A stretch of DNA of 64,000 nucleotides from Erwinia pyri (lineage in GTDB: Bacteria; Pseudomonadota; Gammaproteobacteria; Enterobacterales; Enterobacteriaceae). The notes beneath the pieces are model-generated. The model was not told where the DNA came from and made no database searches. It saw only the letters and a program-made list of their open reading frames with translations. Shown here piece after piece: positions 23,768 to 34,020 of the stretch; the stretch's first letter is position 1, and every line of letters starts with the position of its first letter. The DNA lies in NCBI RefSeq assembly GCF_030758455.1, contig NZ_CP132353.1:4340001-4404000 (forward strand), given 5' to 3'. A program made the position numbers and the translations under genes.

Positions 23768-26149
23768 ATGGACACGTCTTTACCTCAGCCGATAACTGAT
23801 AACGAACTCTCTCTGCTGGACCGCTACTGGCGAGCAGCGAACTATCTGTCGGTGGGGCAGATCTATCTGATGGATAACCCGCTTCTCAGAGAGCCTCTGC
23901 TGCCACAGCACATCAAACCCCGACTGTTGGGCCACTGGGGAACCACCCCCGGACTGAATTTTATCTACGCGCACCTCAACCGCATTATCCGCCAGCGCGA
24001 CCTGAATCTGCTCTATATCTGCGGTCCGGGACACGGCGGGCCAGGCATGGTTGCCAATACCTGGCTTGAAGGCACCTACAGCGAAATCTATCCAGATATC
24101 AGTGGTGATGCGCAGGGCATGCGCAAACTGTTTAAGCAGTTCTCTTTCCCCGGCGGGATCCCCAGCCATGCCGCGCCCGAGACGCCAGGCTCCATCAATG
24201 AAGGTGGTGAACTGGGCTACTCTCTGGTGCATGCATTCGGCGCGGTTTTTGATAATCCCGAGCTGATTGTTCCCTGCATTATCGGTGATGGCGAAGCGGA
24301 AACGGGACCGCTGGCCTCAAGCTGGCACGGCACTAAATTCCTCAATGCCGCCCGTGATGGTGCGGTCCTCCCCATTCTGCATCTCAATGGCTATAAAATT
24401 GCCAACCCCACTCTGCTGGGTCGTTCCAGTGATGAGGATCTGCAACAGCTGTTTACTGGCTACGGTTACGAGCCGCTGTTTGTGGAGGGAGATGACCCGC
24501 ACCAGATGCATCGCGATATGGCGGCCGCCTTCGATAAAGCGTTCGACCGTATCCGTCAGTTGCAGCAGGAAGCACGAGGTAATGAGGCCGCCGCCCCTGT
24601 CCCACGCTGGCCAATGATTATCCTGCGCAGCCCCAAAGGCTGGACGGGGCCGAAATCGGTAGATGGTAAAAAAGTTGAAGGGTTCTGGCGAGCTCACCAG
24701 GTACCGGTTTCATCATGCCGTGAAGATGAAAACCACCGCCAGATCCTGGAATCCTGGCTGAGAAGCTATCGCCCCGATGACCTGTTTGATACCGAAGGAA
24801 AGCTGAAACCTGAACTTCAGGCGCTGGCGCCTGAAGGCGATAAAAGGATGGGAGCCACGCCCTATGCTAACGGCGGGCGGCTGCGGCAGGAACTTAACGT
24901 GCCCGATATCCGCCAGTTTGCCGTTGAGGTTGCCAGCCCCGGCGGCAGCCAGGATCAGTCCACCGCGGTGCTCGCCAGCTATCTCAGCGAGATATTTCGC
25001 AGCAATCCCGACAACTTCCGCCTGTTTGGGCCAGACGAGACCGCATCAAACCGCCTGGGCCGGGTCTTTGATGTCACCAACCGTACCTGGATGGAGAAGA
25101 TTGAGGCTTATGATGAGCAGCTTTCGCCAGATGGCCGCGTTATGGAGATCCTCAGCGAGCACCAGTGCCAGGGCTGGCTGGAGGGCTATCTGCTGACCGG
25201 CAGGCACGGCCTGTTTACCTGTTACGAAGCCTTTATCCACATTGTGGATTCGATGTTCAACCAGCACGCCAAATGGCTGAAAGTGTCGCGTAAGCTGCCA
25301 TGGCGTAAACCTATCTCTTCACTGAACTATCTGCTCTCTTCACACGTCTGGCGTCAGGATCACAACGGTTACAGCCATCAGGATCCCGGCTTTATCGATC
25401 ATGTTGCCAACAAGAAAGCGGATATTGTCCGTATTTATCTGCCGCCTGATGCCAATACCTTACTGTGGGTAGGCGATCACTGCCTGCGAACCTGGGATCG
25501 GATCAACGTGATCATCGCCGGTAAGCAGCCCGAGCCGCAGTGGCTGACCATGGAACAGGCTGTAGAGCATTGCGAAAAGGGAATGGGCATCTGGCCCTGG
25601 GCCGGGAATGAGCAACCGGGCAGCTCACCGGATGTGGTCATGGCCTGCGCAGGCGATGTACCGACGCTGGAAACAATGGCCGCAGTAGATTTGCTTCGTC
25701 AGTGGCTGCCGGAGCTGAAAGTCAGGGTAGTAAATGTGGTCGATTTACTGGCGCTGCAAACCAGAGAGCAGCATCCACATGGCCTGGAAGATGGGGCGTT
25801 CGATGAGATATTTACCGCCGACAAACCGGTGGTATTCGCTTTCCACGGCTATCCAGCCCTGATCCACCGGCTGACTTACCAGCGAAACAATCATCGTAAT
25901 TTCCATGTGAAAGGTTTCAATGAGGAAGGCACCACCACCACGCCGTTTGATATGACCGTGCTTAACGAACTGGACCGTTACCATCTGGCGCAGGAGGCGA
26001 TTATGCGCGTGCCGGGGCTGGCGGAGAAGGCCTCAGAGGTGCTGGATAAACTCCAGGAAAAACTGGCTGAGCATCATCGCTGGGTTCGTGAGCAGGGGGA
26101 AGACTTGCCGGAAGTGCTGAACTGGGTCTGGCCCGCCAGCGCGCGTTAA
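23768..26149 (+). CDS. Phosphoketolase (xylulose/fructose 6-phosphate type)
   Basis: A thiamine-diphosphate enzyme that cleaves xylulose 5-phosphate (and often fructose 6-phosphate) with phosphate to acetyl phosphate and a shorter sugar phosphate. It has 793 residues, the family length. Signatures visible are [28 protein letters not shown] and GDGEAETGP in the N-terminal half and [13 protein letters not shown] later. It is uncommon in E. coli-type enterobacteria. A GGAG site precedes the ATG, and it stands alone after mqo. Confidence 0.94.
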   Translation: MDTSLPQPITDNELSLLDRYWRAANYLSVGQIYLMDNPLLREPLLPQHIKPRLLGHWGTTPGLNFIYAHLNRIIRQRDLNLLYICGPGHGGPGMVANTWLEGTYSEIYPDISGDAQGMRKLFKQFSFPGGIPSHAAPETPGSINEGGELGYSLVHAFGAVFDNPELIVPCIIGDGEAETGPLASSWHGTKFLNAARDGAVLPILHLNGYKIANPTLLGRSSDEDLQQLFTGYGYEPLFVEGDDPHQMHRDMAAAFDKAFDRIRQLQQEARGNEAAAPVPRWPMIILRSPKGWTGPKSVDGKKVEGFWRAHQVPVSSCREDENHRQILESWLRSYRPDDLFDTEGKLKPELQALAPEGDKRMGATPYANGGRLRQELNVPDIRQFAVEVASPGGSQDQSTAVLASYLSEIFRSNPDNFRLFGPDETASNRLGRVFDVTNRTWMEKIEAYDEQLSPDGRVMEILSEHQCQGWLEGYLLTGRHGLFTCYEAFIHIVDSMFNQHAKWLKVSRKLPWRKPISSLNYLLSSHVWRQDHNGYSHQDPGFIDHVANKKADIVRIYLPPDANTLLWVGDHCLRTWDRINVIIAGKQPEPQWLTMEQAVEHCEKGMGIWPWAGNEQPGSSPDVVMACAGDVPTLETMAAVDLLRQWLPELKVRVVNVVDLLALQTREQHPHGLEDGAFDEIFTADKPVVFAFHGYPALIHRLTYQRNNHRNFHVKGFNEEGTTTTPFDMTVLNELDRYHLAQEAIMRVPGLAEKASEVLDKLQEKLAEHHRWVREQGEDLPEVLNWVWPASAR

Positions 26150-26188
26150 CCCTCACCCTGTGGGCGACCAGCCGGTCGCCCACACCTT

Positions 26189-26773
26189 TCAGAGCTGCAC
26201 CGCTTCCACCAGCATCCAGAACGTGGTGATAACCAGCGAGAGCGCCATCACTCCATTGAAGGCGCGCAGCTTCCAGGCTACCTGTAAATGTTTACCCAGC
26301 CGATCTCCCATCGCCGCCCAGATCAAAATGCATGGCAGGTTCAGCGCCATAAAGCCAAACATTACCATGACAATACCGCTGCTGGCGGTATACATCAGCG
26401 CCACATTCGTCGCCATCAGCCAGGCTTTTGGATTGATTGCCTGAAACATCGCTCCGCCGAGCAGCGTCATTGGCTGCGCTTTTTCACGCAACTCCGGCGC
26501 GCCCGAGCGGAAAATTTTCCAGGAGAGCCACAGCAGGTATGCGCCCCCCATCAGCGTCAGCGGCAGACGAACCGCGCTCATCCACTGCAGCAGCACCTCA
26601 AGCAGCAATCCCGCTATCGCCGTCTGAACGCCGCACCCGACCATGATCCCCAGCAGCATAGGCAGCGTACGGCGCATGCCGAAATTGACGCCAGAAGTAG
26701 CCAGCATCAGGTTGTTTGGCCCGGGCGTAATGGACATCACGGTGACGTAACTAACAAAGGAAGGATCGAGCAT
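26189..26773 (-). CDS. LysE/RhtB-family amino-acid exporter
   Basis: A 194-residue inner-membrane protein with about six hydrophobic segments. The ATG at 26773 is preceded by AGGAG. SITPGPNNLML near residue 14 is the family signature, and INPKAWLMA near residue 114 is also conserved. It diverges from a MocR regulator, which suggests PLP- or amino-acid-linked control. The exact substrate cannot be read from sequence. Confidence 0.88.
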   Translation of the reverse strand: MLDPSFVSYVTVMSITPGPNNLMLATSGVNFGMRRTLPMLLGIMVGCGVQTAIAGLLLEVLLQWMSAVRLPLTLMGGAYLLWLSWKIFRSGAPELREKAQPMTLLGGAMFQAINPKAWLMATNVALMYTASSGIVMVMFGFMALNLPCILIWAAMGDRLGKHLQVAWKLRAFNGVMALSLVITTFWMLVEAVQL

Positions 26774-26855
26774 GGTCTGTCTCCTGAACACGATTAAGAA
26801 CACCATGTTAAGGTCATCGCGTCGATGGTAACAGATTCAGAAATACACTATTGTT

Positions 26856-28367
26856 ATGAGTACAAATAGCATTTTAATTACACTGTACCCATCACCAAGG
26901 CAGGCGACTGTGTCCATCATCGACTCGCAGGAGAGTACGCTTTATCATCAGCTGGCTGAAACGCTGGCGGAGGCGATCCACAACGGTACTTTTCTGCCCG
27001 GAAGCCGTCTGCCCGCTATCCGGCGCTGTGCCAGCAATCACCAGGTGAGCGTGAACACAGTGCTCACAGCCTACCGTATCCTCGAAGATCGCGGCCTGAT
27101 CGAAGCCAGGCCTCAGTCGGGCTATTACGTCCGTGGCCGGCTGCCTTCTGTGAAAACCAGCGGCGACCGGCAGGCAAAGGTGCGCTCACCCGGCAGTGAA
27201 AAGCTGGATTTGATCGATGCCGTATTTGCCGCGCAGAATCATCCCGACTACACCAATATCTCGCTGGCCTGCCCGCAAAACAGTGACTTTTTTCCCACGG
27301 CAAAAATCAGCCGCATTATGGCCTCTCTGCTTCGACGTGAACCCGATTTAATTGGTCGCTATGCTCTGCCGCCGGGTAGCCAGCGCCTGAGGCGGGAAAT
27401 TGCGCGCCGTGCGATGGACCTGGGGATGTCGCTGACCACTGAAGAGGTGACGCTGACACACGGCTGCATGGAGGCGCTCCAGCTGGCGCTGCGAGCCGTC
27501 ACCAGGCCGGGAGAGTGCGTAGGGGTGGAGACACCCACCTATTTTTATCTGTTCCCGCTGCTGGCCAGTCTTGGTCTGAAAGTGATTGAAATCCCTACCG
27601 ATCCCCAGCATGGACTCTCGCTTGACGCGCTGGAGCTGCTGCTGCAGGAAAAACGTTTGCAGGCGCTGATCGCGATGCCAAACGTGCAAAACCCGCTGGG
27701 GTGCAGCATGAAACTGCAGGATAAAAAACGGCTGGCGAAACTGGTCAATCGCTATCAGGTGCCGCTGATTGAAGACGGGCTCTATGCCGAGCTGCAATTT
27801 TGCTGGCCGCTCTCTCCGGCGGTCAAAGCTTTTGATACCGATGGCTGGGTGCTGCATTGCGCCAGTTATACCAAAACGGTAGCACCCGACTTTCATCTGG
27901 GCTGGATTGCAGCCGGGCGCTTCAGCAGGGAGCTGGCCAGGCTTAAATCTGTCTCTTCACTGGCTGAATCACGGTTGCTGTCCGAGACGCTGGGGCTGTT
28001 TCTGGAATCTGGCGGGTATGATCATCACCTGCGTTCCATGCGCCGCCGCTACGCTGCCCAGTTGGATGAAGTCAGAGGGATCATTGCCCGCTATTTTCCA
28101 CTGGGAACCCAGGCCACGATGCCCGGCGGAGGCTACGTTTTTTGGGTTGAGCTACCGGGAAAAGTGGACACGGTGGATCTGTTTCACCGGCTGCTGCAGG
28201 AGAAAATCTGCCTGACGCCGGGGGCGCTCTATACCCTGAGCGATCGTGGCAATCACGCGCTGCGGCTCTCCTGCTGCTACCCGTTCGATGAGCGTTATAC
28301 CTGGGCGCTGAAGCGAACGGGGGCGCTGGCGTGTGAAATCAGCGGTATTGCAGCGGGCATGCTCTGA
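26856..28367 (+). CDS. MocR-type GntR regulator with aminotransferase domain
   Basis: A fusion of an N-terminal winged helix (LPAIRRCASNHQVSVNTVLTAYRIL, roughly residues 52-76) and a fold-type I aminotransferase domain. SYTKTVAPDFHLGW carries the likely PLP lysine. Such proteins usually regulate the neighbouring divergent gene in response to PLP or an amino acid, here the LysE exporter 82 bp away. The frame opens at ATG 26856 (503 aa); GTG 26910 after AAGGCAGG is an alternative that gives 485 aa. Confidence 0.9.
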   Translation: MSTNSILITLYPSPRQATVSIIDSQESTLYHQLAETLAEAIHNGTFLPGSRLPAIRRCASNHQVSVNTVLTAYRILEDRGLIEARPQSGYYVRGRLPSVKTSGDRQAKVRSPGSEKLDLIDAVFAAQNHPDYTNISLACPQNSDFFPTAKISRIMASLLRREPDLIGRYALPPGSQRLRREIARRAMDLGMSLTTEEVTLTHGCMEALQLALRAVTRPGECVGVETPTYFYLFPLLASLGLKVIEIPTDPQHGLSLDALELLLQEKRLQALIAMPNVQNPLGCSMKLQDKKRLAKLVNRYQVPLIEDGLYAELQFCWPLSPAVKAFDTDGWVLHCASYTKTVAPDFHLGWIAAGRFSRELARLKSVSSLAESRLLSETLGLFLESGGYDHHLRSMRRRYAAQLDEVRGIIARYFPLGTQATMPGGGYVFWVELPGKVDTVDLFHRLLQEKICLTPGALYTLSDRGNHALRLSCCYPFDERYTWALKRTGALACEISGIAAGML

Positions 28368-28369
28368 GG

Positions 28370-28993
28370 TTAAGGCGTGCCGTTTCGGCCCCAGGTGGCA
28401 TACCCTTTGCGTTCGGTCAGCCGCTCGTAATAGGCCCGCACGGCAGGAAATGCAGGGTGCTCCAGCGGCGTCTCAAACCAGCGGTTAACGGAGAGTCCCA
28501 CCGGGATATCAGCGAGCGAAAAGGCGCTGCCTGCCACATAGGCGCCGGTACGCTCCAGCTGCGCATTGAGAATGGCCATGGTGTAAGACCAGCCTTTACA
28601 GGCCGCGGCAATCAGCCGGGGATCCTGATGCGCCGGCGAGTGACGCACTAATGCCATAAAGGCGTAGCGCCAGGAGGTATTCAGCTCGGTCGCCTGCCAG
28701 TCGATCCACTGATCAACCGGCGCACGAGCGCGCGGCTCTTCAGGATAGAGCCAGCCGCCGCCGTAGGCGTTTGCCAGATAGCGGATAATGGCGTTGGATT
28801 CCCACATGACGAAATCCCCGTCCTGGATAACCGGCACCAGGGCATTAGGATTCAGCGCTTTGAAGGCAGCCTCCTGCGGAGACTTAAACCCCTCGCCCCA
28901 CTCTTCACGGCGAAACGGGATATTCAGCTCTTCACAGATCCAGAGCACTTTTCGGACATTAATGGAGGAGGCGCGTCCCAGTATTTTCAGCAT
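28370..28993 (-). CDS. Glutathione S-transferase family protein
   Basis: A 207-residue GST with an N-terminal thioredoxin-like domain ([18 protein letters not shown]) and an all-helical C-terminal domain. The [22 protein letters not shown] segment is the glutathione-binding region. S-N-V-R near residue 10 is the usual site of the activating residue. It converges with the MocR gene, almost touching its stop. The substrate is unknown. Confidence 0.88.
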   Translation of the reverse strand: MLKILGRASSINVRKVLWICEELNIPFRREEWGEGFKSPQEAAFKALNPNALVPVIQDGDFVMWESNAIIRYLANAYGGGWLYPEEPRARAPVDQWIDWQATELNTSWRYAFMALVRHSPAHQDPRLIAAACKGWSYTMAILNAQLERTGAYVAGSAFSLADIPVGLSVNRWFETPLEHPAFPAVRAYYERLTERKGYATWGRNGTP

Positions 28994-29154
28994 AGATCCT
29001 TCACTTATTTGTTCAGGTTTTGGCTATTAATACGCATATTCTGCCGGACTGACAATGGCCAACCCCAGCCCGACTTAACAGTGTGACACCCCGCTACACT
29101 CAGCGGAAAGATTCAGGATACTCTTTACACATCATAACCAAAAGGAGATGCGCG

Positions 29155-30006
29155 ATGACACAGTTACGTGCGTTTAAGCAGGTTGACGTATTTACTTCCT
29201 CTCCGCTGAATGGCAATCCGCTGGCGGTGATTATGGATGCCAGCGGCCTGAGCGATGAGCAGATGGCGGCGATTGCCCGCTGGACTCATCTCTCAGAGAC
29301 CACTTTTATTCTGCCTGCCCAGAATCCTGCTGCAGACTATCGTGTGCGTATTTTCACGCCAGATCTTGAGCTGCCTTTTGCCGGTCACCCTACTCTGGGC
29401 AGCGCGCATGCGCTGATTGAAGCGGGCATCAGCCTTAAGCAGTCTGGCAGGATTGTGCAGGAGTGCGAGTTGGGGCTGGTCACGATAAAGATTGGCCCTG
29501 ACGGCGCGCTGGCCTTCTCAGCGCCGGAAGCCACGCTCACGCCGTTCACCGATGCGCCTTTAAGCAGTGCGCTTAACTGCGATGCCATAGAGTCTGCACT
29601 CCCGGTAATGATAGCGGATATGGGGATCCGCTGGCTGCTGGTACCGATGCAGTCGGCTGAAGCGGTACTGGCGATTAAGCCCAACATGACTGAGTTTGAG
29701 AGAGTGATGCGTAAAGCGAAGGTGAATGGCGTAATGCCTTTTGGGCCTCTCGACGGCGTTGCCGAGCAGTATGAAGTCCGCGGCCTGCTGGTTGAAAACG
29801 GGTCGTTAACGGAAGACCCGGTCACCGGCAGCGCTAATGCCTGTCTGGCTCGCTATCTGCAGGCTCAGGGCGTGGAGCTGGATTACCGGGTACGCCAGGG
29901 TACTGCAATGCAGCGCGCCGGGCGTCTCAGCGTGACCTATGCCGCCGACGGCCTCTGGATTGGTGGGCAGACGGTAACGGTGATCGACGGTACGCTGAAT
30001 ATCTAA
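29155..30006 (+). CDS. PhzF-family isomerase-like protein
   Basis: A 283-residue protein of the PhzF/diaminopimelate-epimerase fold. The ATG at 29155 follows AAAGGAG by 7 bases; the longer upstream frame has no ribosome site. Signatures are FTSSPLNGNPLAV, the conserved Glu in HLSETTFI, FAGHPTLGSAHAL and DPVTGSANACLARYL. The reaction of this member is unknown. Confidence 0.9.
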   Translation: MTQLRAFKQVDVFTSSPLNGNPLAVIMDASGLSDEQMAAIARWTHLSETTFILPAQNPAADYRVRIFTPDLELPFAGHPTLGSAHALIEAGISLKQSGRIVQECELGLVTIKIGPDGALAFSAPEATLTPFTDAPLSSALNCDAIESALPVMIADMGIRWLLVPMQSAEAVLAIKPNMTEFERVMRKAKVNGVMPFGPLDGVAEQYEVRGLLVENGSLTEDPVTGSANACLARYLQAQGVELDYRVRQGTAMQRAGRLSVTYAADGLWIGGQTVTVIDGTLNI

Positions 30007-30063
30007 TGGCGTGCCCTTATCTCCATCATTACAGACTTCAGCCTGTATCGCACAGGGAGGCAG

Positions 30064-30113
30064 CCTACCTGAGAGCGGTAAGGCCTACCTGAGAGCGGTA
30101 AGGCCTACCTGAC
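30064..30113. repeat. 20-bp tandem repeat, 2.5 copies
   Basis: The 20-bp unit CCTACCTGAGAGCGGTAAGG occurs at 30064-30083 and 30084-30103, followed by the first half of a third copy. It lies between the PhzF and SDR genes. No function is apparent. Confidence 0.9.
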
Positions 30114-30199
30114 CTCCTGTAAACAGCCTCCGTTAAACCAGCCCCGGACTTCCCTCATCACGAGGGAAGCCTGAGGTTTTACGCGTCTGTACGGGAGCC

Positions 30200-30958
30200 T
30201 CAGAGAAACATGCCGCCTGAAGCTTCAATACGCTGGCCGTTGATCCAGCCACTCTCGTCGCTGAGCAGCTGGGCAACTGCATTGCCGATGTCGTCCGGTT
30301 GCCCCACGCGGCCCAGAGCAGTTTGCGAAGCCACAAAAGCATTCACCTCGGGATTATCGCGCACCATGCCCCCGCTGAAATCGGTGGCGATAGCGCCCGG
30401 CGCCAGGATATTCACGCTGATGCGCCGCTCTCCTAACTCTTTGGCCTGATAGCGGGTCAGCACTTCCATCGCGCCTTTCACGGAGGCATACGCGCCGGAA
30501 CCCGGCAGGGTGAAGCGGGCCAGACCGCTTGAAATGTTAAGGATCCGGCCACCATCAATCATCAGCGGCAACAGCTTCTGCGTCAGGAAAAAAGGCCCTT
30601 TAAAATGGACGTTCACCATCTCATCAAACTGCGCTTCGCTAGTCTGATTAAAACTGGCATGCAATGATGTACCGGCGTTGTTTAATAAATAGTCGAAAGT
30701 GTCACGCTGCCAGACAGTCTGCAGCAGATCTTTTACCTGACCGGCGAAGTCGGCAAAGCTGCTGCTGTCCGCTACATCCAGCTGCAGCGCCACTGCGCGA
30801 GCGCCAAGCGCTTCGATACGCTTGATCACCTGCTCGGCTTCCTGCTGTTTGTTACGATAGGTCAAAATGCTGTTAATGCCCCGGGCGGCCAGCTTAATGG
30901 CAGCATTTTCACCTAAACCCCGGCTTCCGCCGGTGATAATTGCAATTTTCGCACTCAT
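30200..30958 (-). CDS. Short-chain dehydrogenase/reductase
   Basis: A Rossmann-fold oxidoreductase of 252 residues starting at MSAKIAIITGG, after ACGGAG; the 10 residues before it lack a ribosome site. TGGSRGLG binds NAD(P), NNAGTS and the catalytic Ser (NISSG) and YASVK triad are intact. The C-terminus ESGWINGQRIEASGGMFL is typical. It diverges from the LysR gene yhjC. The substrate is unknown. Confidence 0.92.
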   Translation of the reverse strand: MSAKIAIITGGSRGLGENAAIKLAARGINSILTYRNKQQEAEQVIKRIEALGARAVALQLDVADSSSFADFAGQVKDLLQTVWQRDTFDYLLNNAGTSLHASFNQTSEAQFDEMVNVHFKGPFFLTQKLLPLMIDGGRILNISSGLARFTLPGSGAYASVKGAMEVLTRYQAKELGERRISVNILAPGAIATDFSGGMVRDNPEVNAFVASQTALGRVGQPDDIGNAVAQLLSDESGWINGQRIEASGGMFL

Positions 30959-31073
30959 TTTTATCTCCGTTTCTCTCACTGTGGACAAAAAACAGGATAT
31001 TACCTGCGTTCTGATCTATAAATGAGCTTACTAACGCTTCACTGTTTCATCCTGAACAACAATGGGCGCATAA

Positions 31074-31973
31074 ATGGATAAAATTCAGGCAATGCAGGTA
31101 TTTGTCCGGGTTGCTGAACTCCAGAGCTTTACCCGCGCAGCGGAAAGCCTGGGCGTGCCGAAAGGCAGTCTCTCCCGCCAGCTTCAGGCGCTGGAAAACA
31201 GTATGGGCACGCGCCTGTTACACCGGACCACGCGACGGGTTCAGCTCACCCAGGATGGTCTGGTCTATTACGAACGCTGCCGCGACGTACTCGCCACGCT
31301 GGAAGAGATGGATTCACTGTTTCAGCACGATCCCGATACGCTCAGCGGCCGGTTACGGGTGGATACTTCGGTCAGCCTGGCCTGCCATTTTATCCTGCCC
31401 CTGCTGCCCAATTTTTTGCAGCAATATCCCGGGATTGAGCTGGAGTTAAGCAGCAGCGACCGGCGCGTTGACGTGGTGCGTGAAGGGTTTGACTGCGTTG
31501 TGCGTGGTGGCGTGCTGGAAGATTCCGGCCTGGTGGCCCGACCGCTGGGGATGTTGCCGATGGTCAACTGTGCCAGCCCGGACTACCTGGAGCGGTTTGG
31601 CACGCCCCTGACGCTGGAAGATCTCGGACAGCACGCCATGGTGCACTACAGCCAGCAATTGGGGAGCCATCCTGCGGGTTTTGAGTTTTACGACGGCAAA
31701 ACCACGCGTTTCATTAAAACTGGCGGCGCCGTGACCGTGAACAACACGGAAACCTATCGCACAGCCTGCCTCTCCGGGTTGGGAATTATTCAGGCTCCGC
31801 TGGCAGGCATGAAAACCTTGCTGAAGGATAAAAAGCTGATCGAAATCTTGCCCCATTTTCGTGCTGAACCGATGCCCCTTTCGCTGATCTATCCCCATCG
31901 GCGTAACCTTGCCAGACGGGTCCATGTTTTTATGGAATGGCTCACGCAGGCAATGAAACAGTACATAGACTGA
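31074..31973 (+). CDS. yhjC: LysR-family regulator YhjC-like
   Basis: A 299-residue LysR regulator with an N-terminal helix-turn-helix (FTRAAESLGVPKGSLSRQLQALE, about residues 18-40) and the RLLHRTTRRVQLT boundary. Similarity to E. coli YhjC covers the entire chain, and the next gene is yhjD as in E. coli. It diverges from an SDR gene that may be its target. Confidence 0.85.
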   Translation: MDKIQAMQVFVRVAELQSFTRAAESLGVPKGSLSRQLQALENSMGTRLLHRTTRRVQLTQDGLVYYERCRDVLATLEEMDSLFQHDPDTLSGRLRVDTSVSLACHFILPLLPNFLQQYPGIELELSSSDRRVDVVREGFDCVVRGGVLEDSGLVARPLGMLPMVNCASPDYLERFGTPLTLEDLGQHAMVHYSQQLGSHPAGFEFYDGKTTRFIKTGGAVTVNNTETYRTACLSGLGIIQAPLAGMKTLLKDKKLIEILPHFRAEPMPLSLIYPHRRNLARRVHVFMEWLTQAMKQYID

Positions 31974-32030
31974 CGAGGCGGCTATAATTTCATGCAGGTA
32001 CATTCATTTGAAGGACATGAAGAAGGGTAC

Positions 32031-33035
32031 ATGAAGGAAAATCAACCGGCTGAACAGCAGCAAGATGCAGAAAAACCTCTGATCAACATCAAAACGGGCA
32101 ATGATACCGTCGACAAATCGATCACCCGGATTTCGCGCCTGGTGAGCTGGTTCCAGGCTATTCCGGCGGTAGCGCATTTTCTCCGGGCGGGGGAACGCTT
32201 TAACGATCGTCTTGGCAGCCAGTTTGGAGCGGCCATTACCTATTTTTCGTTTCTGTCGTTGATCCCTATTTTGATGGTCTCCTTTGCCGCGGTGGGCTTT
32301 GTGCTCGCCTCTAACCAGGATCTTTTGACGGAGCTGATCAACAAGATCGTCAATAATATCAGCGATCCTACACTGGCTTCGACGCTGAAAAACACCGTCA
32401 ACACCGCAATTCAGCAACGCACTACCGTTGGGCTGACGGGCTTATTTATCGCCCTCTATTCAGGCATCAGCTGGATGGGCAACCTGCGTGAAGCCATTCG
32501 GGCGCAGTCGCGCGATGTCTGGGAACGTAACAAGCAGGAAAAAGAGAAAATCTGGTTTAAATATACGCGTGATTTCATTTCGCTGATGGGGCTGGTACTC
32601 GCCCTGATCGTGACGCTGTCGCTGACCTCTATTGCTGGCGCAGCGCAGGAGGCGATCGTTCGCGCGCTGGGTCTGGAGGGGATTGAATGGCTCAGACCGG
32701 CGATGACGCTGATTGCGCTTTCCATCTCCATTCTGGCGAACTATCTGCTGTTCTTGTGGATATTCTGGATCCTGCCGCGTCATAAACCGCGCAAGAAAGC
32801 GCTGTTTCGCGGCACGTTGCTGGCCGCTATTGGCTTTGAGGTGATTAAATTCATTATGACCCTGACGCTTCCCAAACTCGCCTCATCTCCTTCTGGTGCG
32901 GCGTTCGGATCGGTTCTCGGCCTGATGGCTTTCTTCTACTTTTTTGCCCGCCTGACGTTGTTCTGCGCCGCGTGGATAGCGACAGCAAAATATAAGGACG
33001 ACAAACCTATCGAGGTTTCTGCAAGAAAAGCATAA
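32031..33035 (+). CDS. yhjD: YihY/BrkB-family inner-membrane protein YhjD
   Basis: A multi-spanning inner-membrane protein of 334 residues, started at ATG 32031 after AAGG. The family motif SQFGAAITYFSFLSLIPIL is followed by five to six more helices and FGSVLGLMAFFYFFARLTLFCAAW. E. coli YhjD has been linked to lipid A/LPS export tolerance. It follows yhjC. Confidence 0.9.
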   Translation: MKENQPAEQQQDAEKPLINIKTGNDTVDKSITRISRLVSWFQAIPAVAHFLRAGERFNDRLGSQFGAAITYFSFLSLIPILMVSFAAVGFVLASNQDLLTELINKIVNNISDPTLASTLKNTVNTAIQQRTTVGLTGLFIALYSGISWMGNLREAIRAQSRDVWERNKQEKEKIWFKYTRDFISLMGLVLALIVTLSLTSIAGAAQEAIVRALGLEGIEWLRPAMTLIALSISILANYLLFLWIFWILPRHKPRKKALFRGTLLAAIGFEVIKFIMTLTLPKLASSPSGAAFGSVLGLMAFFYFFARLTLFCAAWIATAKYKDDKPIEVSARKA

Positions 33036-33045
33036 ATCTCATCAC

Positions 33046-33831
33046 TTACTTAAGGGCAGCGTCCGTTGCCCCTGAAGCGTTCAGGATGCTGCAGGTGTGA
33101 TCCTGCAGCTCTTCAGCAGAGCCCAGGTTCATCAACAGCAGATTACGTTTAATCACCATCAGCGCACGGCGACCATCCGGTAGCGCAGCAATGGCAATGC
33201 CATATTTGTACATCTCTTCACGGGCGCCGGGTAATTCGCTGGCGATACGGATAAACGGGCTCATTTTCTTGGTTTCGTCACGCGTTACGGCGCGCACCTG
33301 ATAAACATGCTCGCCTAACTGTTCAGACTGCCAGAGAGTAGTGAGGCTGGCGCTGAGGCTGTCCAGACGCTGACGAATATCAGGGCGCAGGCAGGAGATA
33401 TGAATATGCAGCTGATTTTGCGTTCTGCCCCTCTGGGAGTTGATAGCCACAGCCACCGCGCTGTCCGCTATCGGCGCGCCGCGTTTCTCTTCCATATAGT
33501 GACGTGCACGCCAGGCTTCAGCAAAAAAATTGGGCGTGGAAGGATTAAGCAGGAGCGGGCTCTCTATACCGCTAATTTTTTCGACCGGCAGCAGTAAAAA
33601 CTGCAGTGGCCCATTGCGATCTTTCAGGACCACAAAACCATTTCTTAAATCTACTTTGCGACAAGGCGTTGGATCGTTGTTTTGATTTTGGTTAGGTACA
33701 CATTTTTGACTGACGATTTTCCAGAGCGCATCTGAATTACGTTTAAAATTCAGTGCTATAGAAGCACAACCTGCCGTCAGTACTATTCCCGCCAGCGTCA
33801 CCGCAATCAGAACACGCGATCTCCCCTTCAT
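33046..33831 (-). CDS. cdh: CDP-diacylglycerol pyrophosphatase
   Basis: A HIT-like enzyme that hydrolyses CDP-diacylglycerol to phosphatidate and CMP at the inner membrane. The catalytic HIHIS is near residue 147, and the protein has 261 residues from the ATG at 33831. VLTAGC near residue 22 looks like a lipoprotein box, unlike the plain anchor of E. coli Cdh. It lies next to sbp and pfkA, as in E. coli. Confidence 0.9.
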   Translation of the reverse strand: MKGRSRVLIAVTLAGIVLTAGCASIALNFKRNSDALWKIVSQKCVPNQNQNNDPTPCRKVDLRNGFVVLKDRNGPLQFLLLPVEKISGIESPLLLNPSTPNFFAEAWRARHYMEEKRGAPIADSAVAVAINSQRGRTQNQLHIHISCLRPDIRQRLDSLSASLTTLWQSEQLGEHVYQVRAVTRDETKKMSPFIRIASELPGAREEMYKYGIAIAALPDGRRALMVIKRNLLLMNLGSAEELQDHTCSILNASGATDAALK

Positions 33832-34020
33832 GATCAAAACCTCTGGATATTATCTGCCCGTAATGTAAACGAACCCCCGACGAAGATCATGTCAAATAAT
33901 CAATCGCGGTGACCATTTTTTACGCTTCAGCTTATTTTCATGGGGAAGGAGTGTCTGAAAGGAATGTAGTTTTAAAAAGAGGGAAAGCGGGCGGCAATAT
34001 TGAGCGCCGCCCTGCAGAAA

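Noticed and set aside
26159..26182. GC-rich 10-bp stem between phosphoketolase and the LysE gene as a terminator
   Set aside because: A strong stem is present but no T run follows on either strand, so I did not list it as a terminator.
30064..30113. Possible CRISPR array
   Set aside because: The repeats are directly joined without spacers.
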